Of a stretch of 64,000 bases of DNA, positions 36,301 to 45,719 are shown in pieces (position 1 is the first letter of the stretch; each line of letters opens with the position of its first letter). This stretch comes from Chryseomicrobium excrementi (lineage in GTDB: Bacteria > Bacillota > Bacilli > Bacillales_A > Planococcaceae): positions 372,001 through 436,000 of the forward strand of contig NZ_PCGR01000001.1 in the NCBI RefSeq assembly GCF_002798305.1. Direction: 5' to 3'. Position numbers and translations under genes: made by a program. The notes under the pieces are model-generated. The model saw only the letters and a list, made by a program, of their open reading frames with translations, did no database searches and was not told the origin of the DNA.

Positions 36301-36846
36301 TTGCTAAAACGACGCGATTTACAAGACTGCCACGCTCTATATGAGCTCATGTCCGACCCGTCAGTGATGAAGTATGTACGTCATAAAGCTGCTTCTGCGG
36401 AAGAGTATCTCTTTAGCACAAAAGCACTTATGGAAGAAGAGGAACAAGGAACGGTTATCTCACGAACTATTTTAAGTGACTTTGGTCAACCTATCGGCAC
36501 CATCAACTTGTTTGATGTGCAACAGAATGCCGGATTTTTAGGCACTTGGATCGGCACTCCTTTCCAAGGACTAGGTTACAATTCAAAAGCAAAAGAACAG
36601 TTTTTAAGTGAATTGTTTTTTGAGCTTGATATTGATAAAGTGTTTATGCGTATTCGCAAATCAAATGAAAAGAGTCTTCGTGCGGCATCCAAGTTACCTT
36701 ATGCAGTCGAGGCAAATGATTTATATTCCGCGCTCTACCAAGAGATCAACCGTGAACAAGAAGTCTATGACCTTTATTGTATCTCAAAAGATATGTTCAT
36801 GTTTTATATGCTGCAACAACAGAATCAAGAAGAACAAGCAATGTGA
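36301..36846 (+). CDS. GNAT family N-acetyltransferase
   Basis: The 181-residue enzyme would transfer an acetyl group from acetyl-CoA to an unknown acceptor. It belongs to a Bacilli group recognisable by YELMSDPSVMKYVRHKA, EEYLFSTKALMEEEEQG, ISRTIL and IGTINLFDVQQNAGFLGTWIG, where GTPFQGLGYN corresponds to the acetyl-CoA loop. I set the start at TTG 36301 (MLKRRDLQD) because TTGGGAGGAAG lies upstream and related proteins begin this way; the upstream open frame crosses the tRNA relic. An S. aureus acetyltransferase gene lies at the same place between arlR and murG. Confidence 0.85.
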   Translation: MLKRRDLQDCHALYELMSDPSVMKYVRHKAASAEEYLFSTKALMEEEEQGTVISRTILSDFGQPIGTINLFDVQQNAGFLGTWIGTPFQGLGYNSKAKEQFLSELFFELDIDKVFMRIRKSNEKSLRAASKLPYAVEANDLYSALYQEINREQEVYDLYCISKDMFMFYMLQQQNQEEQAM

Positions 36847-36849
36847 AAA

Positions 36850-37056
36850 AGGCTGGGATAAAAACCAGCAAATGGAGTTTCTCGTCATGAGAAACTCCAT
36901 TTTTGTTTGATGTATTGTGTGTAGGGGAAGCGTTCCGCGGACGAGGGCTGAGCCTCGGTCTCAGCTTCCGCTTATTATCCCGTTGGAGTCACCCCTTCAC
37001 ACTTTTTTATAAGTCTAAGCATCAATTTTGCAATTACATAAGTTATTGCCCAGCTT
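36850..37056. repeat. structured interspersed repeat with inverted termini, copy 1
   Basis: This roughly 207-bp element starts 3 bases after the GNAT stop and ends 5 bases before the murG stop. It contains a terminus AGGCTGGGATAAAA, a perfect 13-bp hairpin (36871-36883 with 36889-36901) followed by T residues, and a G+C-rich core with GTGTGTAGGGG near one end and CCCCTTCACAC near the other. The right terminus (complement AGCTGGGCAATAA) is degenerate. Copy 2 at 49484 is roughly 85 percent identical in the core by eye. Confidence 0.85.
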
Positions 37057-37061
37057 TTTTT

Positions 37062-38132
37062 CTATTTCTTGAACTGTTCTTCAAGAAGTGAAACAAATGC
37101 TACTGGAGATGGTGAGCTAGCCGCCTGTTGTTGCTTACTACGTATTTCCTCTTGACGTGAAACTAGTTCCTGAATAGCATTAGTGAATTCTTCTGCTGTC
37201 AATAAATCTTCTTCTGTCATGACTGCATAGCCCTTCTTCACAAAATAATGTGCATTCTCTACTTGATCTCCCCGACTTGCTTTTTTAGAAAGAGGAATCA
37301 AATACATAGGTTTTTGAAGTGCTAAAAACTCGAAAATTGCATTGGAACCTGCTCGTGAAATGATAAAATCTGTTGTCGCTAAAAAATCGGACAAGTCGTC
37401 TGTCACAAATTCAAAGATTCGGTAATTTGGGTGTGACCACTCGCCTACTTCCACATGCCCCTTACCAGCTAAATGTATAATTTGAAAAGACTCTACCAAC
37501 TGCATTCTTGTCTCTCTGACCAACTGATTGATTTTTGCAGAGCCTTGACTTCCTCCCATAATCAATAACACGGGAAGTTCGTTAGTAAATCCAAGTTGTG
37601 CAAGCCCCTTATCTCGTGACCCACTAAATAATTCTGGGCGGATTATTGGGCCAACTGATAATCCTTTGCCAGGGAAATGCTTTGCAGTAGTATCAAATAC
37701 TGTTAGAACCGTTTTAGCAAACTGAGAGGCAATTTTATTTGCTAGACCTGGGCTCATGTCTGATTCATGGATCACTAGTGGTTTGTTTGTAAGTTTTGCT
37801 GCCAAAGCAACAGGCACTGAGACAAAGCCCCCTTTTGAAAATACCGCAACGGGCTTATGTTTTAGCATGAGCTGAACGGATTGCCCGACTCCAGCTACAA
37901 CTTTAAACGGATCTTTTATGTTTTCAACAGAAATATAACGGCGTAACTTTCCTGTAGAAATGCTGTGGAACGGTACGTGTGGGTAGTATTCCTGTACGAG
38001 CTCTTGTTCAATGCTGTTTGCAGAACCAATATAATGGACGGCATAGCCCTTCTTCTCTAGTTCTGGTATAATGGCTAAGTTTAAAGAAACATGGCCGGCA
38101 GTTCCACCGCCTGTTAAAAATAGTGTTTTCAT
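37062..38132 (-). CDS. murG: UDP-GlcNAc:undecaprenyl-PP-MurNAc-pentapeptide GlcNAc transferase MurG
   Basis: The 356-residue peripheral membrane glycosyltransferase makes lipid II from lipid I. The N-terminal GGGTAGHVSLNLA loop, the mid HESDMSPGLANK motif, MGGSQGSAKIN and SRAGSNAIFEFLAL are typical. HESD and the Lys/Arg-rich LSKKASRGDQ segment indicate the Gram-positive type. ATG 38132 has GGAGGTTGGATTTT upstream. It lies outside a division gene cluster, beside arlRS as in staphylococci. The divergent MATE gene starts only 42 bases away. Confidence 0.94.
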   Translation of the reverse strand: MKTLFLTGGGTAGHVSLNLAIIPELEKKGYAVHYIGSANSIEQELVQEYYPHVPFHSISTGKLRRYISVENIKDPFKVVAGVGQSVQLMLKHKPVAVFSKGGFVSVPVALAAKLTNKPLVIHESDMSPGLANKIASQFAKTVLTVFDTTAKHFPGKGLSVGPIIRPELFSGSRDKGLAQLGFTNELPVLLIMGGSQGSAKINQLVRETRMQLVESFQIIHLAGKGHVEVGEWSHPNYRIFEFVTDDLSDFLATTDFIISRAGSNAIFEFLALQKPMYLIPLSKKASRGDQVENAHYFVKKGYAVMTEEDLLTAEEFTNAIQELVSRQEEIRSKQQQAASSPSPVAFVSLLEEQFKK

Positions 38133-38174
38133 AAAATCCAACCTCCAAGATCATCATAAAGGATGTGCTCACTC

Positions 38175-39518
38175 ATGGCGAATTCATTGCCAAGATATTT
38201 GAAGACTTTAGCCCTCATCGTCACTCCCATTTTAATTACGCAAGTTTTTCTCTACCTTATGACTTTTTTCGATATCTTAATGACCAGTCAATACGACATC
38301 GGTCACTTGGCAGGCGTTTCGATTGGGTCGTCGCTTTGGGTGCCTGTTTATACAGGTTTGACTGGCATCCTTATTAGTATAACGCCTATCGTAGCACATT
38401 ACATCGGTGGAAATAAAAAAGACCAGGTTCGTCCGTCTGTTCAACAAGGAATACTTGTAGCCATTGGAATGTCATTACTAGTCTATATCTTGGTGTTCAC
38501 TTTTGCAGAATCTGTAGTGAACGCAATGGATGTTACAGCAATCGAACGCGAAATCGCGATTGCTTACATGAAGACGATTTCCATTGGACTAGTACCACTC
38601 TTTATTTATAGTGTCCTCCGAGGATTCATAGATGCTTTAGGTCTTACTCGTGTAACAATGTTCATTACCTTGCTATCGGCTCCTATCAATATCTTTTTAA
38701 ACTACTTGTTTATCTTTGGAAACTGGGGGGCTCCCGAGCTCGGGGGACAAGGAGCTGCACTAGCTTCCGCCCTAACCTACTGGCTAGTATTAGCAATCAC
38801 TATCAGCTTGATTGTGTTGTTACCTTCTATAAAAGAATACCGGATCTTCAGTGGTTTTGTCGGAGTCCAGAAGAAGAGAATTTGGACGATCGTCGCGATG
38901 GGAGTTCCCATCGGATTATCTATTTTTGCAGAGACGACCATCTTCTCAGCAGTTACACTCGTTATGACGAATTACTCGACAGAAGTGTTGTCTGCGCATC
39001 AGATCGCTTTGAACTTTACGTCACTGCTCTATATGATTCCGTTATCGATTGCTATGGGAGCGACCATTGTTGTCGGTCAAGCTGTAGGTGCAGAAAAGCG
39101 AAACGAAGCGAAACACTATGCTTGGCTAGCCGTATCGCTAGCAATAGGAGTCAGCTTTATCTCGGCATCCATCCTGTATTTCTACCGTGAACAAATCTCA
39201 GGATTCTATACAGATGACGCAACAGTTGTTGCTTATGCTGTTCAGTTTCTAGTGTTTGCTGCTTTATTTCAATTGTCTGACGCTATTCAAGCACCAGTAC
39301 AAGGAGCGCTTCGTGGTTATAAAGATGTCAAGATTACATTCATTATGGCCATCATCTCGTATTGGGTAATCGGCTTGCCTCTAGGCTACGTACTTGCTAC
39401 CTATACAGAGTTTGCTCAATACGGGTACTGGGTCGGTCTGATTGCAGGTCTTACTGCCGGAGCCATTACTCTCTCTATTCGTTTAGTAATTGTACAAAGA
39501 AAACCACATGTCGGCTGA
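38175..39518 (+). CDS. MATE family multidrug/metabolite efflux transporter
   Basis: The 447-residue protein has twelve predicted membrane segments and belongs to the NorM/DinF type of cation-coupled efflux pumps. Wording of the two pseudo-repeats is visible: GTWI-free N-half QYDIGHLAGVSIGSSLW and the C-half TNYSTEVLSAHQIALNFTSL, plus MGATIVVGQAVGAEKR. ATG 38175 is preferred (MANSLPRYL) with AAAGGATGTG upstream; an ATG at 38163 lies inside that site. The substrate is unknown. Confidence 0.9.
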   Translation: MANSLPRYLKTLALIVTPILITQVFLYLMTFFDILMTSQYDIGHLAGVSIGSSLWVPVYTGLTGILISITPIVAHYIGGNKKDQVRPSVQQGILVAIGMSLLVYILVFTFAESVVNAMDVTAIEREIAIAYMKTISIGLVPLFIYSVLRGFIDALGLTRVTMFITLLSAPINIFLNYLFIFGNWGAPELGGQGAALASALTYWLVLAITISLIVLLPSIKEYRIFSGFVGVQKKRIWTIVAMGVPIGLSIFAETTIFSAVTLVMTNYSTEVLSAHQIALNFTSLLYMIPLSIAMGATIVVGQAVGAEKRNEAKHYAWLAVSLAIGVSFISASILYFYREQISGFYTDDATVVAYAVQFLVFAALFQLSDAIQAPVQGALRGYKDVKITFIMAIISYWVIGLPLGYVLATYTEFAQYGYWVGLIAGLTAGAITLSIRLVIVQRKPHVG

Positions 39519-39531
39519 CATGTGGTTTTTC
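39499..39531 (+). terminator. intrinsic terminator at the MATE stop codon
   Basis: A perfect 13-bp stem (39500-39512 with 39517-39529) spans the stop codon and ends in a T run. Confidence 0.9.
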
Positions 39532-39610
39532 AATTGATCCGTTCTTTAATTTCGATATTGCTATAAGTAGAACTAGTAGTGAGAGATTCTACCAATGAAG
39601 AAGGGTATTG

Positions 39611-40759
39611 CTAGATGGATTGTGTTGACAAGTGCTTGTATCGCATAGAAAGAAAGTCTAGAAAGTGCATTTGTTGCCAACTAGAGCAATCTAACGCTTG
39701 TATCTTTTCTTCAATCTGGAGGAGTTTCGCCTCTAAATTTAATCGTGTTCGAGGATGCGTTCTGACATCTAAAAGCTCCTCATCTATGAACTGTTCAAGC
39801 TCAGTACGTGTGGTAAATTCAGCTATACGTTCTCGACCCGGGTAGAGTAGTTCTAAAAGGCTTCTAAGAGAGAATGTATCTAAAGATGGAACCGTCTTAA
39901 TGCTCTCTCCAATTAACACAAGTTGCGTCTTCACTTTGACATCCTCTGGCATCCACTGAGTCATTCCATACGAATATTGGAAAAGATGTGGATGAGTCGT
40001 AGATGGAAGCTGGATATACCCTTTTATCCGGTAGACGGAATCGGGTAAGGATTGAACCCATTCTTCCACTAGGTATTGAGGATAGGAATGCTCTAGAGTG
40101 TCAAGGCGAGAGCCAAGTCGTAATTCTTTACCTATTCGAGTGGGTTGATGCGAAGCAGTACCCTTTCTAGAGCTTGTCAATTTTTCAAAATCTATGGATG
40201 CATGCTGCGCTTCAATAATTTCAGCTGAGTTGTTCAATTGTTGCAGCGTGAAAAGAAGTTCACTCAGTTCATCACGATCAACCAGATCAGTCTTATTCAC
40301 AATGAGTGTATGTGCATGCCGGATCTGCTCAAGATACAGTGCCTTGGTCTGAATAGGCAAAGCATCTCTCTGCAAAAATCGCTTAGCATCGATCACTGTG
40401 AGAATACCTTTTAATTCAAATTGATCTGCAAACAGTGGAGATAAGATTACGTCCAAAGAGGCCACTGGATGCGCGGCACCCGTCGTCTCAATTAGTAACA
40501 CGTCAAATTCTTCCTGATAGAGGATTTGTTGAATTTGAGCTTCTGTTTTCTCAGCAGGTGAACAGCAAATACAACCGTCTAACAACTCACGTAATGGTAC
40601 GTCTCCTTCTACCGCGTCAGAATCGAAGCCGAGCGCACCCAATTCGTTCATGATAACTGCAGGTCTCAAGCCCTTGCTTTTGAGATATTCGATAAATTTG
40701 ACTAATAGAGTCGTTTTTCCACTCCCTAAAAAGCCACTTAATAAGTAAACTGATTTCAT
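39611..40759 (-). CDS. G3E (CobW/COG0523) family GTPase
   Basis: The 382-residue protein is a metal-handling GTPase of the CobW group. Walker A is GFLGSGKTT, the metal-binding motif CxCC appears as GCICCS, Walker B is LLIETTGAAHP, and the NKTD guanine-specificity motif is in LIVNKTDLVD. A CobW C-terminal domain and a helical tail of about 80 residues follow. Such proteins deliver zinc or cobalt to client enzymes, usually under metal shortage. No Zur box is evident upstream, and the metal is uncertain. TAGGAGGCAATTC precedes the ATG. Confidence 0.9.
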   Translation of the reverse strand: MKSVYLLSGFLGSGKTTLLVKFIEYLKSKGLRPAVIMNELGALGFDSDAVEGDVPLRELLDGCICCSPAEKTEAQIQQILYQEEFDVLLIETTGAAHPVASLDVILSPLFADQFELKGILTVIDAKRFLQRDALPIQTKALYLEQIRHAHTLIVNKTDLVDRDELSELLFTLQQLNNSAEIIEAQHASIDFEKLTSSRKGTASHQPTRIGKELRLGSRLDTLEHSYPQYLVEEWVQSLPDSVYRIKGYIQLPSTTHPHLFQYSYGMTQWMPEDVKVKTQLVLIGESIKTVPSLDTFSLRSLLELLYPGRERIAEFTTRTELEQFIDEELLDVRTHPRTRLNLEAKLLQIEEKIQALDCSSWQQMHFLDFLSMRYKHLSTQSI

Positions 40760-40775
40760 GAATTGCCTCCTATCG

Positions 40776-40806
40776 AAAAAGAAGGCTGACTACAAGTAGC
40801 CAGCCC
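40776..40806 (-). terminator. terminator after the S41 protease gene
   Basis: A 9-bp stem with one mismatch (40784-40792 with 40797-40805) is followed by T residues on the minus strand. Confidence 0.8.
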
Positions 40807-40813
40807 CTTCCTT

Positions 40814-42274
40814 CTATTGTTCTGATAATACTTCGATTGCTTTTAGTAGTTGTGGATCTTCTGTTCGCATTGTTTCACGGACAGCGTTCATCAAGGCAGT
40901 TGTTGTCTCACCTGATACCACTCCTGTAACTTCTAAATCATTTTCTTGCTGGAATTCTTCCACAAGTGTCTTAAGCTGTGCATCAAATTTATTATCTTCT
41001 GATTCCACTTCATAGCCAATAGCCGCCATAAATTGCTTTAATGAAGCCACTTGTTCAGATTGCAACCCTTCGCTCAGCTCCACAGAAGAATCTAGTGGAG
41101 CAAGAGATGCATAGTCCGGGTATGCAACTTCATAATCAGGTTCAACGCCTTTTTCATGAATCCAATTACCATCTGGTGTCAACCATTTAGCCGTCGTCAA
41201 CTTAATATTCGAACCATCTGCCAAGTCTTCGACGCTTTGAACAGTTCCTTTACCAAATGAAGTCAGTCCTACAACAGGAATATCTGCAGATTCACTTAAA
41301 GCTGCTGCAATGATTTCAGAGGCGGAAGCACTTCCTTCATCAATAATGACTGCTGTCGGTACCGTTACTTTCTCTGCATCCGTTGCAGGTAAGACTGTCG
41401 CTTCACCTTGTTGTTCGATTTGAAGGACCGGTTGGCCTTCTTCAACAAATAGGGAGGCGATATCAACTGCTACGTCTAAAAGTCCGCCGGGATTTTGACG
41501 TACATCGAGTAGTAGCATTTCCATTCCTTCAGATTCCATTTGGTCAAGGGCATCCAAAAGTTCCTGGTACGTATCTCTAGAGAAACTTGTAATCGAGATG
41601 TGCGCTACATTCCCATCTAACATTTCAGCATACACTGTCTCAATCGGAATATCATCACGAGTGATTGTAAGTTCGATTGGTTGTTCTTCCCCACGCTGAA
41701 TCGTTAATGTCACATCTGTTCCTTTTTCCCCGCGAATCAACATAACCGCTTCAGAAGCACTGAAACCACGGATATCTTCACCATCAACGGCAATGATTTT
41801 ATCGTTAGGCATAATACCAGCGCGTTCAGCAGGAGAGTTTTTAATTGGGGACACAACTGTGATGACTCCATTTTGTTCTTGAATCTCTGCTCCAATACCC
41901 TGGAAGCTGGATGAGATACTTTCATCAAACTGGGACGCTTCTTCTTCATTCATATAATCCGAATAGGGATCTCCTAAAGCATCTACTAACCCGTTAATTG
42001 CCCCATTTACTAGTTCTTCTTGATCAAAATCCATGTAATATTGCTCCTGCAATTGATCATAGACATCATATAGTTTTGAAAACTCTTGTCGCTCTGTAGG
42101 TTGAATGACTTCTGCCACTTTATCCTCACCTGTGGTTAAGGCAAGCATCGTGACCCCAGCAGAGGCAATGGCTGTAAGAAACAGGACAATGACAAAGATA
42201 AACGGATTGATGCGGAATGAACGTTTTACTGGTGGAGTTGGTTCCAGTTGTTTCTGTTCATTTTCATGTTCCAT
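40814..42274 (-). CDS. C-terminal processing peptidase, S41 family (CtpA/CtpB-like)
   Basis: The 486-residue protease has an N-terminal membrane anchor (about residues 25-48), a PDZ domain (GIMPNDKIIAVDG), the S41 catalytic domain and a C-terminal peptidoglycan-binding domain (about 400-470). The catalytic serine is in DEGSASASEI and the lysine in SFGKGTVQS. It would act outside the membrane on secreted or wall-associated proteins. GAGGTGAGAAC precedes the ATG. It is not linked to spoIVFB-type genes, so a sporulation role like CtpB is not implied. Confidence 0.93.
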   Translation of the reverse strand: MEHENEQKQLEPTPPVKRSFRINPFIFVIVLFLTAIASAGVTMLALTTGEDKVAEVIQPTERQEFSKLYDVYDQLQEQYYMDFDQEELVNGAINGLVDALGDPYSDYMNEEEASQFDESISSSFQGIGAEIQEQNGVITVVSPIKNSPAERAGIMPNDKIIAVDGEDIRGFSASEAVMLIRGEKGTDVTLTIQRGEEQPIELTITRDDIPIETVYAEMLDGNVAHISITSFSRDTYQELLDALDQMESEGMEMLLLDVRQNPGGLLDVAVDIASLFVEEGQPVLQIEQQGEATVLPATDAEKVTVPTAVIIDEGSASASEIIAAALSESADIPVVGLTSFGKGTVQSVEDLADGSNIKLTTAKWLTPDGNWIHEKGVEPDYEVAYPDYASLAPLDSSVELSEGLQSEQVASLKQFMAAIGYEVESEDNKFDAQLKTLVEEFQQENDLEVTGVVSGETTTALMNAVRETMRTEDPQLLKAIEVLSEQ

Positions 42275-42322
42275 GTTCTCACCTCATTAATAAAGACTGC
42301 CGCACAAGTCGACAGTCCAAAA

Positions 42323-42357
42323 CGTAATTCCGGCTTCAATTGGAAGCCGAAATTCAT
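42323..42357 (-). terminator. terminator after deoD
   Basis: A stem of about 12 bp with one mismatch (42326-42337 with 42343-42354) follows the deoD stop; the T tract on the minus strand is interrupted. Confidence 0.65.
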
Positions 42358-42358
42358 T

Positions 42359-43063
42359 TTATTCTTGAATAGCAGCTTCGAGTGCAACAACAATCATATC
42401 GTTAAATGTTGTTTGTCGTTCTTCAGAAGAAGTCGCTTCACCTGTCAAAATATGATCACTTACAGTTAAAATTGATAGCGCTTGGCGACCGAATTTAGCA
42501 GCTAATGTATAAAGAGCTGCAGATTCCATCTCAACTGCTAAAATACCATAATCTGCCCATTTTTTATAGTCCGCTTCATCATTGTAGAATAAGTCAGCTG
42601 TAAAGATGTTACCTACACGAAGGTTAAGGCCCGCTTCTTTTCCTGCTTCAAATGCTTTGTACAACAAATCGAAATCTGCAGTTGGCGCGTAAGCTAAATC
42701 ATTTAACAGTACTTTGTTTAATGAAGAATCTGTAGAAGCACTTTGACCTAAAATAACGTCGCGTACTTTTACATCTTTTTGAATAGCACCACATGTACCT
42801 ACTCGAATCAACTTTTGCACATCATATTCCTGCATAAGCTCTGTTACGTAGATAGCAATAGAAGGAACGCCCATTCCTGTTCCTTGAACAGAGATGCGTT
42901 TGCCTTTATATGTACCTGTGTAACCAAACATATTACGAACTTCATTATATTGTACGACATCCTCTAAAAATGTTTCAGCAATATACTTTGCACGCAATGG
43001 ATCTCCTGGAAGTAAAATTGTATCTGCAATTTCACCTTTTTTAGCACTAATATGAACACTCAT
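42359..43063 (-). CDS. deoD: purine-nucleoside phosphorylase DeoD
   Basis: The 234-residue hexameric-type phosphorylase splits purine nucleosides with phosphate. Family stretches are [34 protein letters not shown] and VEMESAALY; the catalytic Asp is in [10 protein letters not shown]. Length fits the E. coli-like high-molecular-mass class. A leader of about 30 bases with a weak GAGGTTAC site precedes the ATG. It is monocistronic between a terminator and yozE. Confidence 0.96.
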   Translation of the reverse strand: MSVHISAKKGEIADTILLPGDPLRAKYIAETFLEDVVQYNEVRNMFGYTGTYKGKRISVQGTGMGVPSIAIYVTELMQEYDVQKLIRVGTCGAIQKDVKVRDVILGQSASTDSSLNKVLLNDLAYAPTADFDLLYKAFEAGKEAGLNLRVGNIFTADLFYNDEADYKKWADYGILAVEMESAALYTLAAKFGRQALSILTVSDHILTGEATSSEERQTTFNDMIVVALEAAIQE

Positions 43064-43134
43064 CTTTGTAACCTCATTTCTTTAACGTATAGATTTATGA
43101 TACATAGTTTGACGTCTGATTGCAATTGTCGGTA

Positions 43135-43350
43135 TTACCTTGACGCATATTCTTCCCAAAGCTCGTCAAAAGTAGACGCAGGCAAGTCATCGTCTGCCTG
43201 CATCTCAATGTATAGTGAAATCTCATGAAAATCTGTAGATGCTTTCGGAAAATCATGCAATTCGAAGACTCGCTCTGCAAATCTGTGTTTCGGATCTGCC
43301 TTAACGCCGCCTCTGTAACGTAATGCAAATTGATAAAAACTGTCTCGCAT
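43135..43350 (-). CDS. YozE family (UPF0346) small protein
   Basis: This 71-residue soluble protein begins MRDSFYQFALRYRG and has the SAM-like helical fold pattern of YozE, with FPKASTDFHEISLYIE. No function is known. It follows msrB closely on the same strand, as in related Bacilli, which supports one transcript with msrA and msrB. Confidence 0.85.
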   Translation of the reverse strand: MRDSFYQFALRYRGGVKADPKHRFAERVFELHDFPKASTDFHEISLYIEMQADDDLPASTFDELWEEYASR

Positions 43351-43361
43351 CGGCTACACCT

Positions 43362-43787
43362 TTATTCAAATGTCGACAAATAGTCGCCATAGCCTTCTTT
43401 TTCTAGATCTTGCTTTGGAACAAAGCGAAGTGCTGCTGAATTGATACAATAGCGTAGACCCGTTTCTTCTTTTGGTCCGTCTGGAAACACGTGACCCAAA
43501 TGAGAATTTGCAGTCTTGCTACGCACTTCCACGCGTCTCATGCCAAAGCTGTCATCAAACTCTTCGACGATCTCAGGAGCATCGATTGGTCGAGTAAAGC
43601 TTGGCCACCCGCATCCTGCATCATACTTGTCTTTCGAATGAAATAATGGCTTTCCAGAGACGATATCCACATAAATCCCCTCGTCAAAATGTTGATCATA
43701 CTCATTCTTATACGGAGGCTCTGTACCATTTTGTTGTGTTACGTAATACTGCATTTCTGTCAGTTTTTCTCGTAGATTATCTTTCAA
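43362..43787 (-). CDS. msrB: peptide methionine-R-sulfoxide reductase MsrB
   Basis: The 141-residue enzyme reduces methionine-R-sulfoxide. The region [15 protein letters not shown] and the catalytic cysteine in [13 protein letters not shown] are present, and [10 protein letters not shown] is conserved. The usual paired CxxC zinc cysteines are absent, as in some Gram-positive forms. The start is TTG 43787 with GGAGGGATTACT upstream, inside the 3' end of msrA (11-bp overlap). Confidence 0.95.
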   Translation of the reverse strand: MKDNLREKLTEMQYYVTQQNGTEPPYKNEYDQHFDEGIYVDIVSGKPLFHSKDKYDAGCGWPSFTRPIDAPEIVEEFDDSFGMRRVEVRSKTANSHLGHVFPDGPKEETGLRYCINSAALRFVPKQDLEKEGYGDYLSTFE

Positions 43788-44304
43788 AGTAATCCCTCCT
43801 TAAATTTTCCGTGAACTGTTTGCGTCCAGACCCTGTAAAATAGCGTGTATAGTGTCCACTATTTTTTTTATAGTAGTCTTGGTGATACTCTTCCGCAGGA
43901 TAAAACGTAGATGCGGGAAGCAATTTTACAGCTACTTTTTTAGCGAAAACATCGTTCTCAAGTCGCATCATCACTTGTTCTGCAATTTCTTTCTGCTCTT
44001 CATTATGAAAGAATATTGCGGTTTGATACGATTGACCACGGTCAAAAAATTGTCCGCCCGCGTCAAAAGGATCAATATTTTGAAAAAAGATTTCTACAAT
44101 CGACTCATAAGAAAATTTGGCTGGGTCAAAGGTGATTTGAACCGCTTCATAATGCCCAGTCGTTTCCGAACAGACTTGCTCATATGTTGGATTTTCAACT
44201 TGACCTCCGGTGTAACCGGAGACTACTTTTTCAATTCCGTCATACTGATCAAACGGCTTTACCATACACCAAAAACAACCACCAGCAAATGTTGCTATTT
44301 CCAT
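43777..44304 (-). CDS. msrA: peptide methionine sulfoxide reductase MsrA (second copy)
   Basis: The 175-residue enzyme has the active-site stretch [14 protein letters not shown] with Cys10, followed by [15 protein letters not shown]. It is roughly half identical by eye to the copy at 20602. It is overlapped by msrB, so the pair reduces both sulfoxide stereoisomers from one transcript, as in S. aureus. AGGAGGTTTTCAT precedes the ATG. Confidence 0.96.
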   Translation of the reverse strand: MEIATFAGGCFWCMVKPFDQYDGIEKVVSGYTGGQVENPTYEQVCSETTGHYEAVQITFDPAKFSYESIVEIFFQNIDPFDAGGQFFDRGQSYQTAIFFHNEEQKEIAEQVMMRLENDVFAKKVAVKLLPASTFYPAEEYHQDYYKKNSGHYTRYFTGSGRKQFTENLRRDYFER

Positions 44305-44315
44305 ATGAAAACCTC

Positions 44316-44891
44316 CTAGTTTGATGTTGGAACAGTAACAGAGAGAATGATTTCATCATTTTCAAGATCGATTTTTTCAGCTCGTATATCAAAATCCCCA
44401 TCGATCGGGAGACCTCCAAGATCAATGAAGACAGACTCGTCTCCAGGGCTAACGACCATCCATGTTGGTAGATCTATAGAATCTCGTAACAGCTTCAATA
44501 CCTGTTCAGGCGGGATTGACAATTGCCCGATATCTACCTTGTCTTGTTTCAATTGAATGTTGCCGTCTTCTTGTACGATAGGGTCAAAATACATTTGAAC
44601 CGGAATCGTTAATGTAAATACAGTAAGCTCGGATACCAACGCAATCTGATCGTCCACTGTCAATTCTAATGGAATAGGCTGGTTTTCAACGGCTTCTTGT
44701 ATATACTTGTTGGCTAGTGCTTCAAAATCCGCTTTAGTTGTCTGTACTCTTAGTTCTCCACCAGAAGTAGCTGCTGCTCTTTCGGCTAATCCATAGCCCC
44801 CAGGCTCACTGGAAATCAAACTCACGAACCAGACCACTCCTACTAGAAGTGCTAGGATCAGTAAGAAAAATGCAATCTTCCATTTGTTCAT
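44316..44891 (-). CDS. YpmS family (DUF2140) membrane-anchored protein
   Basis: This 191-residue protein has one N-terminal membrane segment (about residues 6-27) and an extracellular domain of beta strands matching B. subtilis YpmS. No function is known. The ATG overlaps the stop of the GDSL gene by four bases (ATGA) with GGGGGCGAGTCG upstream. Order ypmR-ypmS-msrA-msrB follows B. subtilis. Confidence 0.85.
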   Translation of the reverse strand: MNKWKIAFFLLILALLVGVVWFVSLISSEPGGYGLAERAAATSGGELRVQTTKADFEALANKYIQEAVENQPIPLELTVDDQIALVSELTVFTLTIPVQMYFDPIVQEDGNIQLKQDKVDIGQLSIPPEQVLKLLRDSIDLPTWMVVSPGDESVFIDLGGLPIDGDFDIRAEKIDLENDEIILSVTVPTSN

Positions 44892-45715
44892 TCCGACTCG
44901 CCCCCTTTTACATACAGTTCCCCATTTGTTTCTTCAACAAAACCACAGCTTTCCATAGTTCGAATCATCCGATTAGCAATCAACTCATACCCTTTGGCAT
45001 TAGGATGAAAGAAATCTGTATGGTAGACCAAGTTGGCATTCGTATAGAACAAATCTTGAACAGGTACATAGCACGTCCCTTCAAACTCCATCAATTGACG
45101 TTCCATTGTTGTGTTCCAGTCTGTTATGATGGATTCCACTTCTTCAGATTCTACAGTGATTAACGAGAAGGGATTGTATAAACCTAGCGCAATTATAGGG
45201 GCTTGCGGATTTAAATCTCGGATGTAATGCAAAATATGAAAATAGCGAGTTTCATAATTCTCGCGTTCTTCCTCGAACGCTTCCAACTGTAACGAAAACA
45301 AATCCCGTTTAATGATTTTCATGACATCGTTTCCACCGATTGATAGATAAATATGACTCGCTTCTTGTATCTCCTTGTCGAGGCCTCCACTTGAGAGTAG
45401 GGTCATCAATTGATCGCTTCTGCGTCCTCGTTTTGCCGTATTGATTAAGTCAATCTCGTCAATCTGTTCACTTTGTAACAGCTGTTGTTTGACGCGCCCT
45501 ATATACCCGTCCTGTTTTAATTCATCGCCTACGCCGACAGTTAATGAATCTCCCAAGCCAAGAAATAATAAATTGTCCGGAAAGACAGCATAAGGAACCT
45601 GATAATCTACAGGTTCCTCACGTTCCTTGGTTTGAAAGACTGGTTTGATGACAATTGAAGAACATCCCGCAATCAAAAAAACCATTCCTATAAGTAGTAA
45701 ACTGAATTGTTTCAC
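44888..45715 (-). CDS. SGNH/GDSL hydrolase lipoprotein (YpmR-like)
   Basis: The 275-residue lipoprotein esterase has a signal peptide with lipobox IAGC. The GDSL block is GLGDSLTVGVGD, the Gly and Asn blocks appear as SIGGNDVMK, and the final block holds the catalytic Asp-His in YHTDFFHPNAKGYE. The enzyme would deacylate an extracytoplasmic lipid or wall substrate. I chose GTG 45715, which yields MKQFSLLLIG, with GGAAGGATAATATC upstream. It starts 4 bases after the DegV stop. Confidence 0.9.
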   Translation of the reverse strand: MKQFSLLLIGMVFLIAGCSSIVIKPVFQTKEREEPVDYQVPYAVFPDNLLFLGLGDSLTVGVGDELKQDGYIGRVKQQLLQSEQIDEIDLINTAKRGRRSDQLMTLLSSGGLDKEIQEASHIYLSIGGNDVMKIIKRDLFSLQLEAFEEERENYETRYFHILHYIRDLNPQAPIIALGLYNPFSLITVESEEVESIITDWNTTMERQLMEFEGTCYVPVQDLFYTNANLVYHTDFFHPNAKGYELIANRMIRTMESCGFVEETNGELYVKGGESE

Positions 45716-45719
45716 GATA

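Noticed and set aside
36903-37091. Short open frame in repeat copy 1
   Set aside because: It lies within the structured repeat and is not preserved in copy 2.
43852-44319. 155-residue plus-strand open frame opposite msrA copy 2
   Set aside because: It is fully antisense to a catalytically complete msrA with a strong ribosome binding site.
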